The notes under the pieces are model-generated. The model worked only from the letters and a program-made list of their open reading frames with translations, did no database searches and was not told the DNA's origin. The position numbers and the translations under genes were made by a program. A stretch of 6,202 nt of DNA from Candidatus Dadabacteria bacterium (lineage in GTDB: Bacteria; Desulfobacterota_D; UBA1144; Nemesobacterales; UBA2774). Position 1 is the stretch's first letter, and each line of letters opens with the position of its first letter. Location of the stretch: NCBI GenBank assembly GCA_020027805.1, contig JAHKKQ010000206.1:1-6202 (forward strand), in the 5' to 3' direction. Below, one piece after another: positions 4,531-6,202 of this stretch.

Positions 4531-6150
4531 ATGAGGTGTAATTTGAGAAAGCTCAGGATCGGAATCGTAGACTTTATTACGAAATCGCCCAACAGCTCGT
4601 TATGGGCGCGCTTCATGCACGCAAACCTCGCCGGAATAATGCCGCAGGTCATCGCGTGCTGGTGCGAGGAGCTGGGACACGAGGTGACGCTGTTTTTATT
4701 CACCGGCATCGAGGACCTGGAAAGAGACGTCCCGAAAGACGTCGATCTGGTTTTTATCAGCTCGTTCACACAATCCGCGATACAGGCTTACGCCCTCAGC
4801 AACAAGTACAGGTCGGAAGGCGTCGTTACGGTCCTCGGCGGCCCCCACGCGCGCTGTTATCCGGAAGACGCGCGCAAGTACTTTGACTACGTGCTCGGGC
4901 TCACGGACAAGAATATATGCAGGGACGTGCTCGAGGATATTTCACATCACAAGGAGGAGGGCGTACATATGTCCGCCCTGAAACAGCCCCCGACACTGCC
5001 GGGTGTGAGGGAGAGATGGAAATTCATATCCCAGGCCCTCGACAAGGCCCCCTGGATCAAGGTGGTCCCCATGATCGGGAGCGTGGGCTGCCCTTATACG
5101 TGCAGCTTCTGTATCGACGCCGAGCAGCCTTACCAGACCCTCGGGTTCGATATAATCAGAGACGACCTCAGGTTCCTCCTGACGAAGTACAAACGCCCTC
5201 TCGTCAGCTGGCACGACCCGAACTTCGGGGTTAAATTCGACGATTACATGAATACGCTCGAAGAGGCGGTCGAGCCAAACAGCATAGACTTTATCGCGGA
5301 GAGCAGCCTGTCGCTCCTGTCGGAGCCTCACTTGAAGAGGCTCAGGCATAACGGCTTTAAAGCGGTGCTCCCGGGTATAGAATCCTGGAACGGAATGGGC
5401 AACAAATCCAAAACCGGAAGCAAGCAGGGGTACGACAAGCTCCAGGCCGTTTCCGAGCACGTCAATATGATCCTGCGCTACGTGCCTTACATACAGACTA
5501 ACTTCGTCCTCGGTCTCGATTGCGACGAAGGGCCCGAGTCTTTCGAGCTGACGAAGAAATTCGTCGACATGTCGCCCGCGGCTTTCCCGGCTTTCCCGCT
5601 CCTTACGTCTTTCGGGAAGGCGGCCCCCATAAACCTCGAATACCAGGGACAGGAACGCGTCCTGCCCTTCCCCTTTCATTTTTTGAACAACAATCACGCC
5701 ATGAACGTAAGGCCGAAGACGAGCACCTGGCCCGAATTCTACGACAGGTTAATAGGCCTGGTCGAGCATTCGTTTTCCTGGCCCTCGATCATCAACCGTT
5801 TCCGTAATACGAATTCGAGGATACCGGCATGGATGAACCTCATGCGCGCCGTATCGACGGAGGGTTTCGGGAGGATGAGGTTCTACAGAAAGATCAGGCG
5901 GCTCCTCGATGAAGACAGGGCATTCAGGGACTATTTCGAGGGTGAGACCAGCGTCCTGCCCGAATTTTACATGAACATGGTAAGGAAGGACCTCGGCAAG
6001 CTTTGGGAGTGGCTCCCGGAGGGGGCATTGTATCACGACCAGAACGCCTACTACAAGCAGGAGCAGGAAAAGAAAATAAACAAGCCGGCTCCGAACCGCC
6101 CTGTAGGAATGAATGGCGGTCTTGCGGAAGTGAAGATAATGGCCGGGTGA
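4531..6150 (+). CDS. Cobalamin-binding (class B) radical SAM protein
   Basis: This encodes 539 residues from ATG 4531. The frame is open to TTG 4402, but the extra 43 residues precede the domain without similarity to it. A TTG at 4543 with GAGGTG four bases upstream is an alternative start. Residues about 7-142 form a B12-binding Rossmann domain: RIGIVDF, a helix through MPQVIACWCEELGHEV, LVFISSFT, and the VVTVLGGPHAR turn. It lacks the DxHxxG histidine motif, as is usual for radical SAM methylases of this class. The radical SAM core follows, with the 4Fe-4S motif CPYTCSFC (C187, C191, C194), then SWHDPNFG and GIES. A long C-terminal extension (about 345-539) is rich in aromatic residues. It ends in a basic, proline-rich tail. 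Known relatives methylate unactivated carbons or phosphorus, or rearrange ring systems. The substrate cannot be told from this sequence, and no partner biosynthetic gene lies in the window. Confidence 0.9.
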   Translation: MRCNLRKLRIGIVDFITKSPNSSLWARFMHANLAGIMPQVIACWCEELGHEVTLFLFTGIEDLERDVPKDVDLVFISSFTQSAIQAYALSNKYRSEGVVTVLGGPHARCYPEDARKYFDYVLGLTDKNICRDVLEDISHHKEEGVHMSALKQPPTLPGVRERWKFISQALDKAPWIKVVPMIGSVGCPYTCSFCIDAEQPYQTLGFDIIRDDLRFLLTKYKRPLVSWHDPNFGVKFDDYMNTLEEAVEPNSIDFIAESSLSLLSEPHLKRLRHNGFKAVLPGIESWNGMGNKSKTGSKQGYDKLQAVSEHVNMILRYVPYIQTNFVLGLDCDEGPESFELTKKFVDMSPAAFPAFPLLTSFGKAAPINLEYQGQERVLPFPFHFLNNNHAMNVRPKTSTWPEFYDRLIGLVEHSFSWPSIINRFRNTNSRIPAWMNLMRAVSTEGFGRMRFYRKIRRLLDEDRAFRDYFEGETSVLPEFYMNMVRKDLGKLWEWLPEGALYHDQNAYYKQEQEKKINKPAPNRPVGMNGGLAEVKIMAG

Positions 6151-6166
6151 TCAAAGCATCAAAGCA
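6151..6166 (+). repeat. Two tandem copies of TCAAAGCA
   Basis: TCAAAGCA occurs twice in a row immediately after the radical SAM stop codon. The remaining bases to 6202 hold no gene or terminator hairpin that I can see. Confidence 0.5.
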
Positions 6167-6202
6167 AGGTGTCAGAAAATATAAATTAGATACCCTTAAG
6201 CT

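Noticed and set aside
4942..5697. Long minus-strand frame of 251 codons
   Set aside because: It is antisense to the radical SAM core. It has no recognisable domain, and the sense strand carries clear catalytic motifs.

Overview
The window looks like chromosomal DNA from an uncultured, moderately GC-rich Gram-negative-type bacterium. Signs of this are a Sec-exported DUF4189 protein, Shine-Dalgarno-led genes, heavy use of AGG, ATA and CTC codons, and several families of short intergenic palindromes. The style recalls Desulfobacterota/Dadabacteria-like metagenome contigs, but no phylogenetic marker is present, so that placement is a weak guess.

Layout. Bases 1-165 hold the 3' end of a plus-strand gene I do not recognise. 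It runs convergently into a minus-strand gene for a small secreted cysteine-rich DUF4189 protein (207-632). An imperfect palindrome overlaps the first gene's stop codon at this junction. Next on the minus strand is a single-domain CYTH / triphosphate tunnel enzyme (775-1245). Bases 1246-1784 carry no convincing gene but hold at least five palindromic elements of different families, including a GTAG-type REP doublet. Then comes a minus-strand pair: a CYTH-like/CHAD protein (2602-4014 as it reads now) followed by a ParA/MinD-type ATPase (1785-2546). A 437-base AT-rich divergent region (4094-4530) separates this pair from a plus-strand class B (cobalamin-binding) radical SAM protein (4531-6150). 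The last 52 bases hold no gene.

The two most interesting points are these. (1) The CHAD gene is broken near its 3' end. The family-typical C-terminus is readable in another frame at 2559-2717, just after an A5 run, and the conserved helix segment that normally lies between appears to be missing. This suggests an internal deletion with a frameshift. If the original end is used, the stop lies only 12 nt before the ParA start, so the two form a tight operon. (2) A CHAD protein (a domain known to bind polyphosphate) coupled to an orphan ParA ATPase without ParB, with a CYTH triphosphate hydrolase nearby on the same strand, suggests a candidate polyphosphate-granule positioning or turnover module. 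ParA-type ATPases position other intracellular cargos; the polyphosphate link here is inference.
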